A stretch of 14,514 nt of DNA from Coriobacteriia bacterium (GCA_007123455.1 SKKZ01000268.1:1-14514); one strand, 5' to 3'. Positions 1 through 6,813 are shown, numbered from the stretch's first letter. Program-made: numbers and translations. The notes: a model not told the origin generated them from the letters alone.

Positions 1-729
1 CCCTCCAACACGGAGATCGTCTACGCCCTCGGCCTGATGGACAGGCTCGTCGGGGTGACTTCGTACGACGACTACCCGCCCGAGGTCGCCTCCATCGACG
101 TGATCGGCGACTTCGTGAGCCCGAACCTCGAGGCGATCGCCGCTGCCGCGCCCGATCTCGTTCTCGCCACCACCGGGGTACAGGCCGAGGTCATCAGCCA
201 GATCGAGGACCTCGGTGCAACGGTGGTCGCTGTCGACCCTGCCGACCTCGAATCGCTCTTCGACTCGATCGAGATGGTGGGCGCCATCACCGGTGCGGCC
301 GAGGGCGCCGACACGCTCGTCTTTTCGATGCGCTCCGAGCTCGATGCCGTCACCGTGGCGATCGGTGATGCGGAGCCGGTGACGGTCTTCCTCGAGATCG
401 CCCAGGACCCGCTCTTCACCGCTGGCCCCGGTACGCTTCTTGACGACATCATCACCGCTGCGGGCGGCGCGAACGTCGTGACCCAGGAGGGCTACGTGGG
501 CTACTCGGTCGAGCAGCTCGTCACCGACGACCCGGCTGTCTACATGGCCACTCTCGGCTCGATGTCCGACCCTGCCGACCTCGCCTCCCGTCCGGGCTAC
601 GGCGATATCGACGCGGTGAAGTCCGGTCGCGTGTACGTGCTCGAAGACAACCTCGTGAGCCGCCCCGGCCCGCGGGTGATCCAAGGCGTGCGCCTGATCG
701 CCGAGGCGCTCCACCCGGACGCGTTCTAG
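1..729 (+). CDS. BtuF-like ABC transporter substrate-binding protein (5' truncated)
   Basis: This encodes the extracytoplasmic binding protein of a metal-chelate importer that delivers substrate to the permease and ATPase downstream. The frame is open from the first base of the window (P-S-N-T-E-I-V-Y-A-L-G-L before the first ATG at 37), so the signal peptide and N-terminus lie outside the window. The 242 residues seen carry the TroA/BtuF-type opening 'PSNTEIVYALGL...VGVTSYDDYPPE', followed by 'NLEAIAAAAPDLVLA', the usual first lobe of this fold. The second lobe ends in a typical 'GRVYVLEDNLVSRPGPRVIQGV' region with the stop at 727-729. The SxxDYPPE segment is like cobalamin-binding BtuF proteins, so a corrinoid is the preferred substrate, but a ferric siderophore or heme cannot be excluded. 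The permease starts 19 bases after the stop, which indicates an operon. Confidence 0.88.
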   Translation, partial: PSNTEIVYALGLMDRLVGVTSYDDYPPEVASIDVIGDFVSPNLEAIAAAAPDLVLATTGVQAEVISQIEDLGATVVAVDPADLESLFDSIEMVGAITGAAEGADTLVFSMRSELDAVTVAIGDAEPVTVFLEIAQDPLFTAGPGTLLDDIITAAGGANVVTQEGYVGYSVEQLVTDDPAVYMATLGSMSDPADLASRPGYGDIDAVKSGRVYVLEDNLVSRPGPRVIQGVRLIAEALHPDAF

Positions 730-748
730 ACCCGCCGAGGAGCCGCAG

Positions 749-1771
749 ATGGCCGCCCCGACCCGCCCCCGACGCGCCACCGTGATCGCGGTGCTGTTCG
801 TAGCGCTCGCGCTGGTGATGCTCGCGGGGGTCGGGTTCGGGGCGGTGAGCGTAGGGCCGGCAGACATCGTGCGCGCGATCGGCCGCGCGATCACCGGCGA
901 GGCACGCGCGGCCGGGGACGCGGTCATCGTCGACATCCGTCTGCCACGCGTGTTCCTCGCCGCGCTCGTCGGAGCGTGTCTCGCCTCGGCCGGCGTGCTC
1001 TATCAGGCACTCTTCCGCAACCCGCTCGCCGACCCCTACATCCTGGGCATGTCGGCCGGTGCCGGCCTCGGCGCGGTGATCGCGCTCACGCTGACAGCGT
1101 CGGCCACCGCGTTGCGCTTCGGCGTGGTGCCGGCGGGCGCGTTCCTCGGCGCTGTGCTCACGATCGTGCTCGTGGTGCGCCTGGCGTCGCTTCGGGGCAC
1201 GCTCGACGTGACCTCGCTGCTGCTCGCGGGCGTGGCGATCTCCTACGCGCTCTCGGCGCTGACCTCCTTCGTGATGGTGTTCTTCCGCGAGTCGATGACA
1301 TCGGTCGTCTTCTGGATGATGGGCGGGCTGACCGCGGCCTCATGGCCCTACGTGTTCATGGTGACGCCGATGCTCGCACTCGGCCTTGCAGTCCCGCTTT
1401 TCGCCACCCGTGAGCTCAACCTGATGCTGCTCGGCGAGGAGAGGGCCGGAGAGCTCGGCGTGGACGTCGAGCGCTTCAAGCGGCTCCTGCTCGCGGTCGG
1501 CGCGTTGCTCGTTGCCGCCGCGGTGTCGGTCTCCGGACTCATCGGCTTCGTCGGGCTCATGACGCCGCATATGGTGCGTCTCGTGATCGGACCGGACCAC
1601 CGCGTGCTGCTGCCTGCTTCGGCGATCGGAGGCGCTATCGTGATGGTGCTCGCCGATCTCGCCGCACGCACGGTGCTCGCTCCCGTCGAGATCCCGGTCG
1701 GCATCGTGACCGCGCTCGTCGGCGGGCCGTTCTTCGTGTGGCTCCTCGTGCGCAGGAACGGACACCGGTGA
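749..1771 (+). CDS. FecCD/BtuC-family ABC transporter permease
   Basis: This is the integral membrane subunit of the importer, 340 residues, the usual size for the BtuC/FecCD family. The sequence is almost entirely hydrophobic helices with the family landmarks: 'DIRLPRVFLAALVGACLASAGVLYQALFRNPLADPYILGMSAGAGLGAV' near residues 60-110, 'WMMGGL' near the middle, and 'GLIGFVGLMTPHMVRLVIGPDHR' near residues 263-285, which holds the coupling region that contacts the ATPase. It ends with the usual 'PVEIPVGIVTALVGGPFFVWLL'. ATG 749 is preceded by GAGGAG at 737-742 with 6 bases of spacing. The stop (1769-1771) overlaps the GTG start of the ATPase as GTGA, so translation of the two is probably coupled. 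Confidence 0.93.
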   Translation: MAAPTRPRRATVIAVLFVALALVMLAGVGFGAVSVGPADIVRAIGRAITGEARAAGDAVIVDIRLPRVFLAALVGACLASAGVLYQALFRNPLADPYILGMSAGAGLGAVIALTLTASATALRFGVVPAGAFLGAVLTIVLVVRLASLRGTLDVTSLLLAGVAISYALSALTSFVMVFFRESMTSVVFWMMGGLTAASWPYVFMVTPMLALGLAVPLFATRELNLMLLGEERAGELGVDVERFKRLLLAVGALLVAAAVSVSGLIGFVGLMTPHMVRLVIGPDHRVLLPASAIGGAIVMVLADLAARTVLAPVEIPVGIVTALVGGPFFVWLLVRRNGHR

Positions 1772-3012
1772 GCGCGCGTCTGGCATACGAGACCGCGTCG
1801 GTGGGCTACCCCGGCGTGACCGTGATACGCGAGGCGTCGCTCGCCGTGGCTTCCGGCGAGATCGTCGGGCTCATCGGCCCCAACGGCGCCGGGAAGTCAA
1901 CGCTCTTGCGAGCGGTCACCGGCACCGCCACCGTCTCCGCAGGCCGCATCGCGTTGCTCGGCGAGCCGCTGGACACGCTCGGCTCGCGCCAGAGGGCGCG
2001 CGTCGTCGGTGTCGTGCCTCAATCGGTGAGCGCGGCGTTCTCCTTCAACGCGCTGGAGTTCGTGCTGATGGGACGCCATCCCCACCTCGGCAGGCTTCAG
2101 CACGTCGAGTCGGCGGACATCGCGCTGGCCGAGGAGGTCATGGAACGCACCGACACCCTGCGCCTGGCGGCCGAGCCGGTCGATACACTATCCGGGGGCG
2201 ACCTGCAGCGCCTTGCGCTCGCCCAGGCGCTCGCCCAGGAACCCGCCGTCCTCCTGCTCGATGAGGCTACGAGTCATCTCGACCTCAACCACCGCCTCCA
2301 GGTGCTCGACCTCGTGCGCGAGCTCGCGGACGGAGGCCTTGCGGTGCTCGCCGTGTTTCACGATCTCGATCTCGCCGCGCGCTTCAGCGACCGGCTCGGC
2401 GTGGTGTCGGACGGTGCGCTCGGCCCGATCGGCTCGCCGCGCGACGTGCTGACCGCGCCGCTGCTGGCGCAGGTCTTCAGGGTGCGGGCGGTCGTAGGGA
2501 CCGACGCGGTCACCGGTGCCGTCACGGTGACGCCGGTCCTTCGCGAGGAAGCCGTGACCGGCACGCAGCGCGGGAAGGTGCTCGTGGTAGGGGGCATGGG
2601 GAGCGCGGCACCGCTGTTGCGCCGTCTCCATCTCGCCGGCTACGAGGTGTCGGCGGCCGCACTCAACAGAGGCGATGTCGACCAGGCCGTGGCCGAGGCG
2701 CTCGGAATGGCCCATGTCGCACTGCCTGCCTTCGGCGAGGTCGATGAAGAGGCCGAGAATGCGGTCGTGCGCATGGCCGAAGATGCCGATGCCGTCGTCG
2801 TGTGCGAAGTGCCGTTCGGCAGAGCGAACCTCGGCAACCTGCGGGCGCTTGCCGGAGCGGCCGCACGCACCGTGCTCGTCGGGGAGTTCGGACCGGAGCG
2901 CGATTTCTCGGGCGGAGCGGCTGGAGCGCTCGTCGACCAGTTGAGGGCTGTCGGAGCCGTGTCCGTCGCCGACACCGAGACGGCGCTCCGCGAGATCGCG
3001 CGAATCACGTAG
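1768..3012 (+). CDS. BtuD-like ABC transporter ATPase with extra C-terminal domain
   Basis: This is the ATP-hydrolysing subunit of the importer. I chose GTG 1768 because it overlaps the permease stop as GTGA and has AGGAA at 1754-1758. A GTG at 1738 would add 10 residues lying entirely inside the permease gene. The 414-residue protein has Walker A (GPNGAGKST, residues 37-45), signature LSGGD at 141, Walker B VLLLDE at 161-166 and the switch histidine at 198, all of FecE/BtuD type. FecE-like ATPases normally end near residue 255-275. Here about 146 residues follow, from residue 269, beginning with a beta strand and glycine-rich turn (GKVLVVGGMGSAAPLL) and continuing with 'LNRGDVDQAVAEALGM' and 'VPFGRANLGNLRAL'. 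This looks like a Rossmann-like domain, not the adenosylcobinamide amidohydrolase CbiZ that is fused to some such ATPases. Its role is unknown. The stop overlaps the end of the opposing DUF1284 gene by 8 bases. Confidence 0.9.
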   Translation: MSARLAYETASVGYPGVTVIREASLAVASGEIVGLIGPNGAGKSTLLRAVTGTATVSAGRIALLGEPLDTLGSRQRARVVGVVPQSVSAAFSFNALEFVLMGRHPHLGRLQHVESADIALAEEVMERTDTLRLAAEPVDTLSGGDLQRLALAQALAQEPAVLLLDEATSHLDLNHRLQVLDLVRELADGGLAVLAVFHDLDLAARFSDRLGVVSDGALGPIGSPRDVLTAPLLAQVFRVRAVVGTDAVTGAVTVTPVLREEAVTGTQRGKVLVVGGMGSAAPLLRRLHLAGYEVSAAALNRGDVDQAVAEALGMAHVALPAFGEVDEEAENAVVRMAEDADAVVVCEVPFGRANLGNLRALAGAAARTVLVGEFGPERDFSGGAAGALVDQLRAVGAVSVADTETALREIARIT

Positions 3013-3421
3013 TCCGGTAGCCCGCCGCAAGATCGATGAGAGGCCGGCACGCCTCTTCCCACTCGCACCCCCCGCACGCGAGCGCACGCCAGCGCTCGAG
3101 GACCCGCTGAACCGACAGGGTCGCCGCGCCCCACTCGAACTCCTCGCCCGCATCCAGTTCGAGCATCTCGAGCGCGAGCGCATCGAGCACCCGTATGGCC
3201 TCCTCGCTGTCCGGTTCCTGGGCGCAGTGGCCGTCTTTGAGGGCGGGACAGGCGGCGCACACGTCGTCGGGTCCGATGACGACGGTGCCTTTCGCGCCCT
3301 GGGTGAGGCTGTCGATCACCCGGAAGAGGTTCATGGCGAACTCAGCCGAGTAACCCTCCCCGTGGAAGAACTGGAGGCAGATAACGTGATGACCCCGGAT
3401 GCGCACACCGCGCTCGCTCAC
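3005..3421 (-). CDS. DUF1284 cysteine-rich, predicted metal-binding protein
   Basis: The protein is 138 residues and matches DUF1284 (a family of short iron-sulfur or metal-binding proteins of unknown function) from its first residues: 'RIRGHHVICLQFFHGEGYS' at 7-25, a CxxC pair at 55/58 followed by H65-C66, and a second set C116-x2-C119-x5-C125 in 'CGGCEWEEAC'. A further cysteine lies at 15. Seven cysteines in this spacing suggest a bound metal or Fe-S cluster. The start is GTG 3421, with GGTGAG 9 bases upstream. The frame stays open further upstream, but that part is arginine-rich antisense-like sequence and is not in the family. The start lies 5 bases after the stop of the small membrane-peptide gene and its ribosome-binding site is inside that gene, so the two are probably translationally coupled. 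The stop overlaps the ABC ATPase stop on the other strand. Confidence 0.85.
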   Translation of the reverse strand: MSERGVRIRGHHVICLQFFHGEGYSAEFAMNLFRVIDSLTQGAKGTVVIGPDDVCAACPALKDGHCAQEPDSEEAIRVLDALALEMLELDAGEEFEWGAATLSVQRVLERWRALACGGCEWEEACRPLIDLAAGYRTT

Positions 3422-3426
3422 GGCAG

Positions 3427-3597
3427 TCAACTCACCGGTATGTGGGGCGGGGGTGCGTTGTAGCCGGGACCCATGACGGACGCCGGCGCGGAGCGCGTGA
3501 CGAGAGCGTCGGTGACAGCCCAGGCCGTGCCGGTGACGGCGATCAGCAGCACGGCGAAAGCGACGGAGCGGGCGACGCGCGAGCGCGCGGTCTTCAT
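3427..3597 (-). CDS. Small single-span membrane or secreted peptide, 56 aa, unrecognised
   Basis: This short gene begins MKTARSRVARSVAFAVLLIAV and ends in PPPHIPVS. It has a basic N-terminus (K2, R5, R7, R10) and then a hydrophobic run of about 17 residues from V12 to W26, in the form of a signal peptide or membrane anchor. A 30-residue tail rich in Ala, Pro and Gly follows. ATG 3597 has a strong GAGGAG site with about 8 bases of spacing. The stop lies 5 bases before the GTG of the DUF1284 gene and carries that gene's ribosome-binding site. The placement between the metallo-hydrolase and DUF1284 genes, on the same strand, supports it as a real operon member. The tail gave me no family match. 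A processed lipoprotein is excluded because there is no cysteine. A cleaved secreted peptide remains possible because 'TAWA' would be an acceptable signal-peptidase site. Confidence 0.62.
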   Translation of the reverse strand: MKTARSRVARSVAFAVLLIAVTGTAWAVTDALVTRSAPASVMGPGYNAPPPHIPVS

Positions 3598-3661
3598 CGG
3601 CGGCACTCCTCGACCGGGTTCGGTTGGACACCCGTGACGCGCAAACCATGTGCCAGGGCAC

Positions 3662-4468
3662 TCACGGTCTCAGCACACATGAGACCTCCTTGGACGCTGC
3701 CTCGACACTCGCCGGATGGCCGAGGCGGGCAAGCGCGCCGGCGAGCGAGGAGGTTGCGAGCCGCGATGTGTTGTTCGTCGAGGAGAGGTGGAGTCCGACC
3801 ACCCGTGTGAGCCGGTCGGACGTGAGCCGGGCGAGGAGGGCGGCTGCGTCGTGATTGGAGAGGTGTCCTCGTGCCGAGCGGATACGGCGCTTGAGGAACC
3901 AGGGATACGGGCCGTTCTCGAGCATCCCCTCGTCGTGGTTGCTCTCGATTGCGAGCACGTCGCAGGCCTCCAGCGCCTCGAGCGCCTCCCCGGTCACGGT
4001 ACCGGTATCGGTGAGCACGCCCAGCGTACAGCCGCACGCGCCCTCGAAACGGAAGCCGAGTGGCTCCGCGGCATCGTGCGAGGTGCGAAAGGCGGTCACC
4101 GTGATCGAGCCGACTGTCACCGGTTCTCCGGGTGCGACCGTGTGCAACTCGGGCACCTGGCGGTCGAGATCGGACGCGATGCGCGTGCCGCGCGATGCGT
4201 AGACGGGTATGCGGTGCCGCGACGAGAAGACGCGGACCCCCCGGATGTGGTCGGAGTGTTCGTGGCTCACGAGGACCGCCCGCACCGAGGCGGGATCGAT
4301 TCCGGCCGAGAGGAGCCGCCGGTCGGTCTCGCGTGCCGAGAAGCCGCAGTCCAGGAGCAGCGTCTGCTCACCGCAGCAGACGGCGAGCGCGTTGCCGGAC
4401 GATCCCGAGCCGAGGACCGTCGCACGCAGTGCGGAAACGGGGTCGGGGATGTCGTGCTTCGGTGGCAT
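3662..4468 (-). CDS. YycJ/WalJ-like metallo-beta-lactamase fold hydrolase
   Basis: This is a 268-residue cytoplasmic metallo-hydrolase. The N-terminal 'LGSGSSGNALAV' (19-30), the strand ending in LLLDCG (37-42) and the metal motif H69-E-H71-S-D73-H74 define the MBL fold. Further ligands are likely at H in 'TSHDAAEP' and D in 'GVLTDTGTV'. The segment 'ESNHDEGMLENGPYPWFLKRRIRSARGHLSN' is the hallmark of YycJ (WalJ)-type proteins, which in some Bacilli have been linked to 5'-3' exonuclease activity and DNA repair and often sit beside walRK. No walRK is seen here. The ATG at 4468 is the best start, 38 bases after the stop of the flavoprotein gene. Its ribosome-binding site is weak, so expression may depend on upstream translation. 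A 64-base gap separates it from the small peptide gene. Confidence 0.9.
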   Translation of the reverse strand: MPPKHDIPDPVSALRATVLGSGSSGNALAVCCGEQTLLLDCGFSARETDRRLLSAGIDPASVRAVLVSHEHSDHIRGVRVFSSRHRIPVYASRGTRIASDLDRQVPELHTVAPGEPVTVGSITVTAFRTSHDAAEPLGFRFEGACGCTLGVLTDTGTVTGEALEALEACDVLAIESNHDEGMLENGPYPWFLKRRIRSARGHLSNHDAAALLARLTSDRLTRVVGLHLSSTNNTSRLATSSLAGALARLGHPASVEAASKEVSCVLRP

Positions 4469-4506
4469 GCGGCAAGTCTACCGCACACGTCCGACGACGT
4501 GCCCGC

Positions 4507-5781
4507 CTACCTCTGCATCGAGAGCATCTCACGCGTTCGTTTCCACGCAAGACGCACACCTCCGACTATGAACCAGTACAGGACATAGGTCAGTCGCTTC
4601 ATGATTATCGCGGGGATGCCGCTGATGTTGAGGTTCCACATCCAGCCGACACCCCAGCGCGGCCCGACGCTCACGAACTCGCCGTGCATGTGCGGCACGA
4701 ACGGGGTGACCTCCTCACCGCGAGCTTCGCGCAGCAGGTTATCGGCCGTGTGCTCGGCCTGCCTGATGGCGAATTGCGCGAGCATGGGCAGGATCCGGTT
4801 GTCTTTCGGGTCGCGAAACGCGGCAACGTCACCGATGACGTAGATCTCCTCATGGTGGGGAGAGCGCAGATACTCGTCGCATACGAGCCGGCCCGAACTC
4901 TCCGCTTCCAGGCCCCACTCGATGGCGTCCGGGTCGGCCTTGGCGCCCCCGCAGAACACGAGCACGTTGGCGTCCACACGTTCGCCCGACTCGAGGATCA
5001 CCTCGTCCTCTTCGACCCGCTCGACCATCTCACCGAGTACGAGCTCGACTCCCATACGTTCGAGACGTGCGACCGCCTTGGCGCGCTGGGCCTTGGGCAG
5101 GTCGTACAGGATCTCCGGTCGGCCCTCGACGAGGCGGACGCGCAGGTCTGCCGGGTCGAGGCCCGCGTCACGTGCCCGCCTGGGCAGCATCTGGCCGAGC
5201 GTGCCGACGATCTCGATCCCGGTGGCTCCGCCACCGATGACGGTGAAGCTCAGCACCCTGCTGCGCTCCTCACGCGTGTAGAGCTTCGCGGCACGCTTGA
5301 ATGCGGCCTCGATCCGCCGTTGGAGCTCCTGGGCATCCTCGACCGACCACATGGTGACTGCGTGCTCGGCCAGCCCCGGGACGGGGGGCACGAAGGCGAT
5401 CGCGCCGGTGGCGAGTACGAGCCGCCAGTACTCGACCCGCTCGCGCTCCCCGTCACGCGGACCGATGAGGACCGTGTGCTCCTGCGCGTCGACGTCGTGG
5501 AGGCGGTTGTAGCAGACGGTCACCGGCAGGTCTCGGAACACCGTCGGATGCCACAGTTCGCAGAACTCGGGGCGCGGGGGGCCGACCGCCACGAGGTCGA
5601 GTTCGGAAAGTGCCTGCTGGCAGGGGTTGGGCTCGACGAGGACGACCTCGATGTCGTCCTCCGGTCGCATCCTCTTGCCGAGCCTGACCGCGAGCGTGGT
5701 GCCGGCATACCCCCCTCCTGCGATCACGATTCGCCTCGACGGTGTGGGCTGCGTGCACCCCGCTGTCATCTGCTCGGCCAC
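4507..5781 (-). CDS. NDH-2-like FAD-dependent NAD(P)H dehydrogenase
   Basis: This is a 424-residue pyridine nucleotide-disulfide oxidoreductase-fold flavoprotein, most like single-subunit NADH:quinone dehydrogenase. The FAD-binding glycine motif is IVIAGGGYAG at residues 18-27, the NAD(P)H motif is VIGGGATGIE at 181-190, and the second FAD contact is VIGD at 315-318. It has no CxxxxC redox disulfide of thioredoxin- or lipoamide-reductase type. The tail 'IPAIIMKRLTYVLYWFIVGGVRLAW' (about 385-410) is hydrophobic with basic edges, as in the membrane-binding C-terminus of NDH-2. The GTG at 5781 is favoured because AAGGAG lies 7 bases upstream; an internal ATG at 5769 has none. It would pass electrons from NADH to quinone at the inner face of the membrane. 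A sulfide:quinone reductase is less likely because that family's conserved cysteines are not evident. It is the first gene of the minus-strand operon. Confidence 0.88.
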   Translation of the reverse strand: MAEQMTAGCTQPTPSRRIVIAGGGYAGTTLAVRLGKRMRPEDDIEVVLVEPNPCQQALSELDLVAVGPPRPEFCELWHPTVFRDLPVTVCYNRLHDVDAQEHTVLIGPRDGERERVEYWRLVLATGAIAFVPPVPGLAEHAVTMWSVEDAQELQRRIEAAFKRAAKLYTREERSRVLSFTVIGGGATGIEIVGTLGQMLPRRARDAGLDPADLRVRLVEGRPEILYDLPKAQRAKAVARLERMGVELVLGEMVERVEEDEVILESGERVDANVLVFCGGAKADPDAIEWGLEAESSGRLVCDEYLRSPHHEEIYVIGDVAAFRDPKDNRILPMLAQFAIRQAEHTADNLLREARGEEVTPFVPHMHGEFVSVGPRWGVGWMWNLNISGIPAIIMKRLTYVLYWFIVGGVRLAWKRTREMLSMQR

Positions 5782-5910
5782 CCCGTTTCTCCTTCCGTAT
5801 TCAGATCTAACCTGCTTCTACCCGTTCCGGCTGGGCTTCGAAGTGGAACATAGAGCGAGAAGGCCCACCGGCATGAGGGCCGAGCACATAATGACGGGTA
5901 AGGAGGACCT
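5782..5910. promoter_or_regulatory. Divergent intergenic region between flavoprotein and glutaredoxin genes
   Basis: This 129-base spacer separates two divergent transcription units and must hold promoters for both. The minus-strand side has the strong AAGGAG ribosome-binding site for the flavoprotein. The plus-strand side has AAGGAGG at about 5900-5906 for glutaredoxin. CATAAT at 5887-5892 could be a plus-strand -10 element, but no good -35 lies 16-18 bases upstream and the leader would be very short. On the other strand, TTAGAT near 5805-5812 is a weak -10 candidate. I see no clear operator palindrome. Confidence 0.4.
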
Positions 5911-6156
5911 ATGCAGGTACGACTCTTCGCACTCTCGACGTGTCCGTACTGCCGGATGGCCAAGCGCTTTCTCGATGACGGCTCCGTGCAGTACGAGTTG
6001 ACCGAGGTCGACTCCCTGGATGGCCAGGAGAAGGACGACGCCATAGCCGAGGTCAGAGAGATCTCCGGCGGAGCGTCGTTCCCGGTGATCGTGGTTGGCG
6101 ATGAAGTCATCGTCGGCTTCAACAAGAAGCGGATCAAGGAGTTGTTGGACCTGTGA
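5911..6156 (+). CDS. Glutaredoxin-family thiol-redox protein (CPYC)
   Basis: This 81-residue protein is the size of a minimal glutaredoxin/NrdH fold. It has the dithiol site C11-P-Y-C14 after the first beta strand (QVRLFALST), the cis-proline P58 in 'GGASFPVIVVGDEVIVGFN', and the glycine turn G69-F that follows. The two-cysteine site predicts dithiol/disulfide exchange. ATG 5911 has AAGGAGG with about 5 bases of spacing. Its stop overlaps the GTG start of the reductase/Rieske gene as GTGA, a coupled pair that strongly suggests the two proteins are partners. Family knowledge: ferredoxin:thioredoxin reductases reduce small thioredoxin-fold proteins, so this glutaredoxin is the natural candidate substrate. 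No glutathione pathway gene is in the window. Confidence 0.93.
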   Translation: MQVRLFALSTCPYCRMAKRFLDDGSVQYELTEVDSLDGQEKDDAIAEVREISGGASFPVIVVGDEVIVGFNKKRIKELLDL

Positions 6157-6806
6157 GTGCCGCTTTTCCACGCAGGCGGTTCCCCGAAGGAACGACCGTC
6201 GAGGACCTTCGCTCCTATATGGAGCCGTTCGTCCGGCAACTCGGATACCGCTTCAACGACGATGAGGAGTTCGTAGCCGAGGTCCTCGGCTCCGAGATCG
6301 AGATTCTCGACTCCGCGGGCGATGTCTACTGCCCGTGCCGGGTCAGGTCGGGAAACCCGAAGGAAGACCTGAAGATCGTCTGTCCGTGCATCCCGTTCTA
6401 CGCCGACCAGTTCGCGAAGTTGCAGAAGTGCTGGTGCGGACTGTTCGTGCGTACCGACGTCGAGGACGGTAGCGAGTTGCACGGCGTGATCGAGGTTCCC
6501 GAGGGCCCTGCAGATGTCCCGGTTGCGCTCGCCGACGAGTTTCCGCCCGGTACCCTTCGCACGGTGCGCCTCGGCAAGCGCGATGTCGCTCTCGCGCGCG
6601 TCGGCGATGAGTTCTTCGCGCTCGGCAACGTTTGCCGCCATGCGTTCGGGCCGCTCGGCCAGGGATTTCTCGACGGGCACACGGCCGTATGTCCGTGGCA
6701 CGGCTGGCGCTACGACGTTCGCGACGGCACGACCGACCACCCCGGCGCCGACGTCGCCACCTACCCCACGAGCGTGCGGGACGGCTACGTGTTCATCACG
6801 GTGTAG
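6153..6806 (+). CDS. Ferredoxin:thioredoxin reductase catalytic-type domain fused to a Rieske [2Fe-2S] domain
   Basis: The 217-residue protein has two domains. Residues about 14-112 resemble the catalytic beta subunit of ferredoxin:thioredoxin reductase, with C60-P-C62, C77-P-C79 and C93-W-C95, six cysteines that in this family build a [4Fe-4S] cluster next to a redox-active disulfide. Residues about 121-217 form a ferredoxin-type Rieske domain with C161-x-H163-x16-C180-x2-H183 (CRH ... CPWHGW), binding a [2Fe-2S] cluster. No extra disulfide cysteines of cytochrome-bc Rieske proteins are present. GTG 6153 overlaps the glutaredoxin stop. The likely role is to take electrons through the Rieske centre and reduce a disulfide on the neighbouring glutaredoxin; this is inference. 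Oddities: the third motif is CWC, where plant and cyanobacterial enzymes have CHC, and its spacing from CPC is 13 instead of 8. No variable alpha subunit is nearby. Confidence 0.88.
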   Translation: MSAAFPRRRFPEGTTVEDLRSYMEPFVRQLGYRFNDDEEFVAEVLGSEIEILDSAGDVYCPCRVRSGNPKEDLKIVCPCIPFYADQFAKLQKCWCGLFVRTDVEDGSELHGVIEVPEGPADVPVALADEFPPGTLRTVRLGKRDVALARVGDEFFALGNVCRHAFGPLGQGFLDGHTAVCPWHGWRYDVRDGTTDHPGADVATYPTSVRDGYVFITV

Positions 6807-6813
6807 CAACGCA

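Noticed and set aside
1768..3012. ATPase tail as a CbiZ (adenosylcobinamide amidohydrolase) fusion
   Set aside because: CbiZ fusions are known for such ATPases, but the tail is shorter and lacks recognisable CbiZ segments. It reads as a Rossmann-like fold.
2188..3183. A 331-codon minus-strand frame opposite the importer ATPase
   Set aside because: It is Arg/His-rich shadow sequence overlapping both the ATPase and the DUF1284 gene, with no recognisable fold.
3422..3661. N-terminal extension of the DUF1284 frame to 3661
   Set aside because: The extension is Arg/His-rich, overlaps the better-supported 56-residue peptide gene in another frame, and is absent from the family. GTG 3421 has a good ribosome-binding site.
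4132..5853. A 573-codon open frame on the plus strand opposite the flavoprotein and MBL genes
   Set aside because: It is antisense to two clear enzymes, is rich in Arg, Gly, Asp and His as expected of a high-GC shadow frame, and has no domain.
5887..5892. CATAAT as the glutaredoxin promoter -10
   Set aside because: No matching -35 lies upstream, and the start site would fall almost on the ribosome-binding site.
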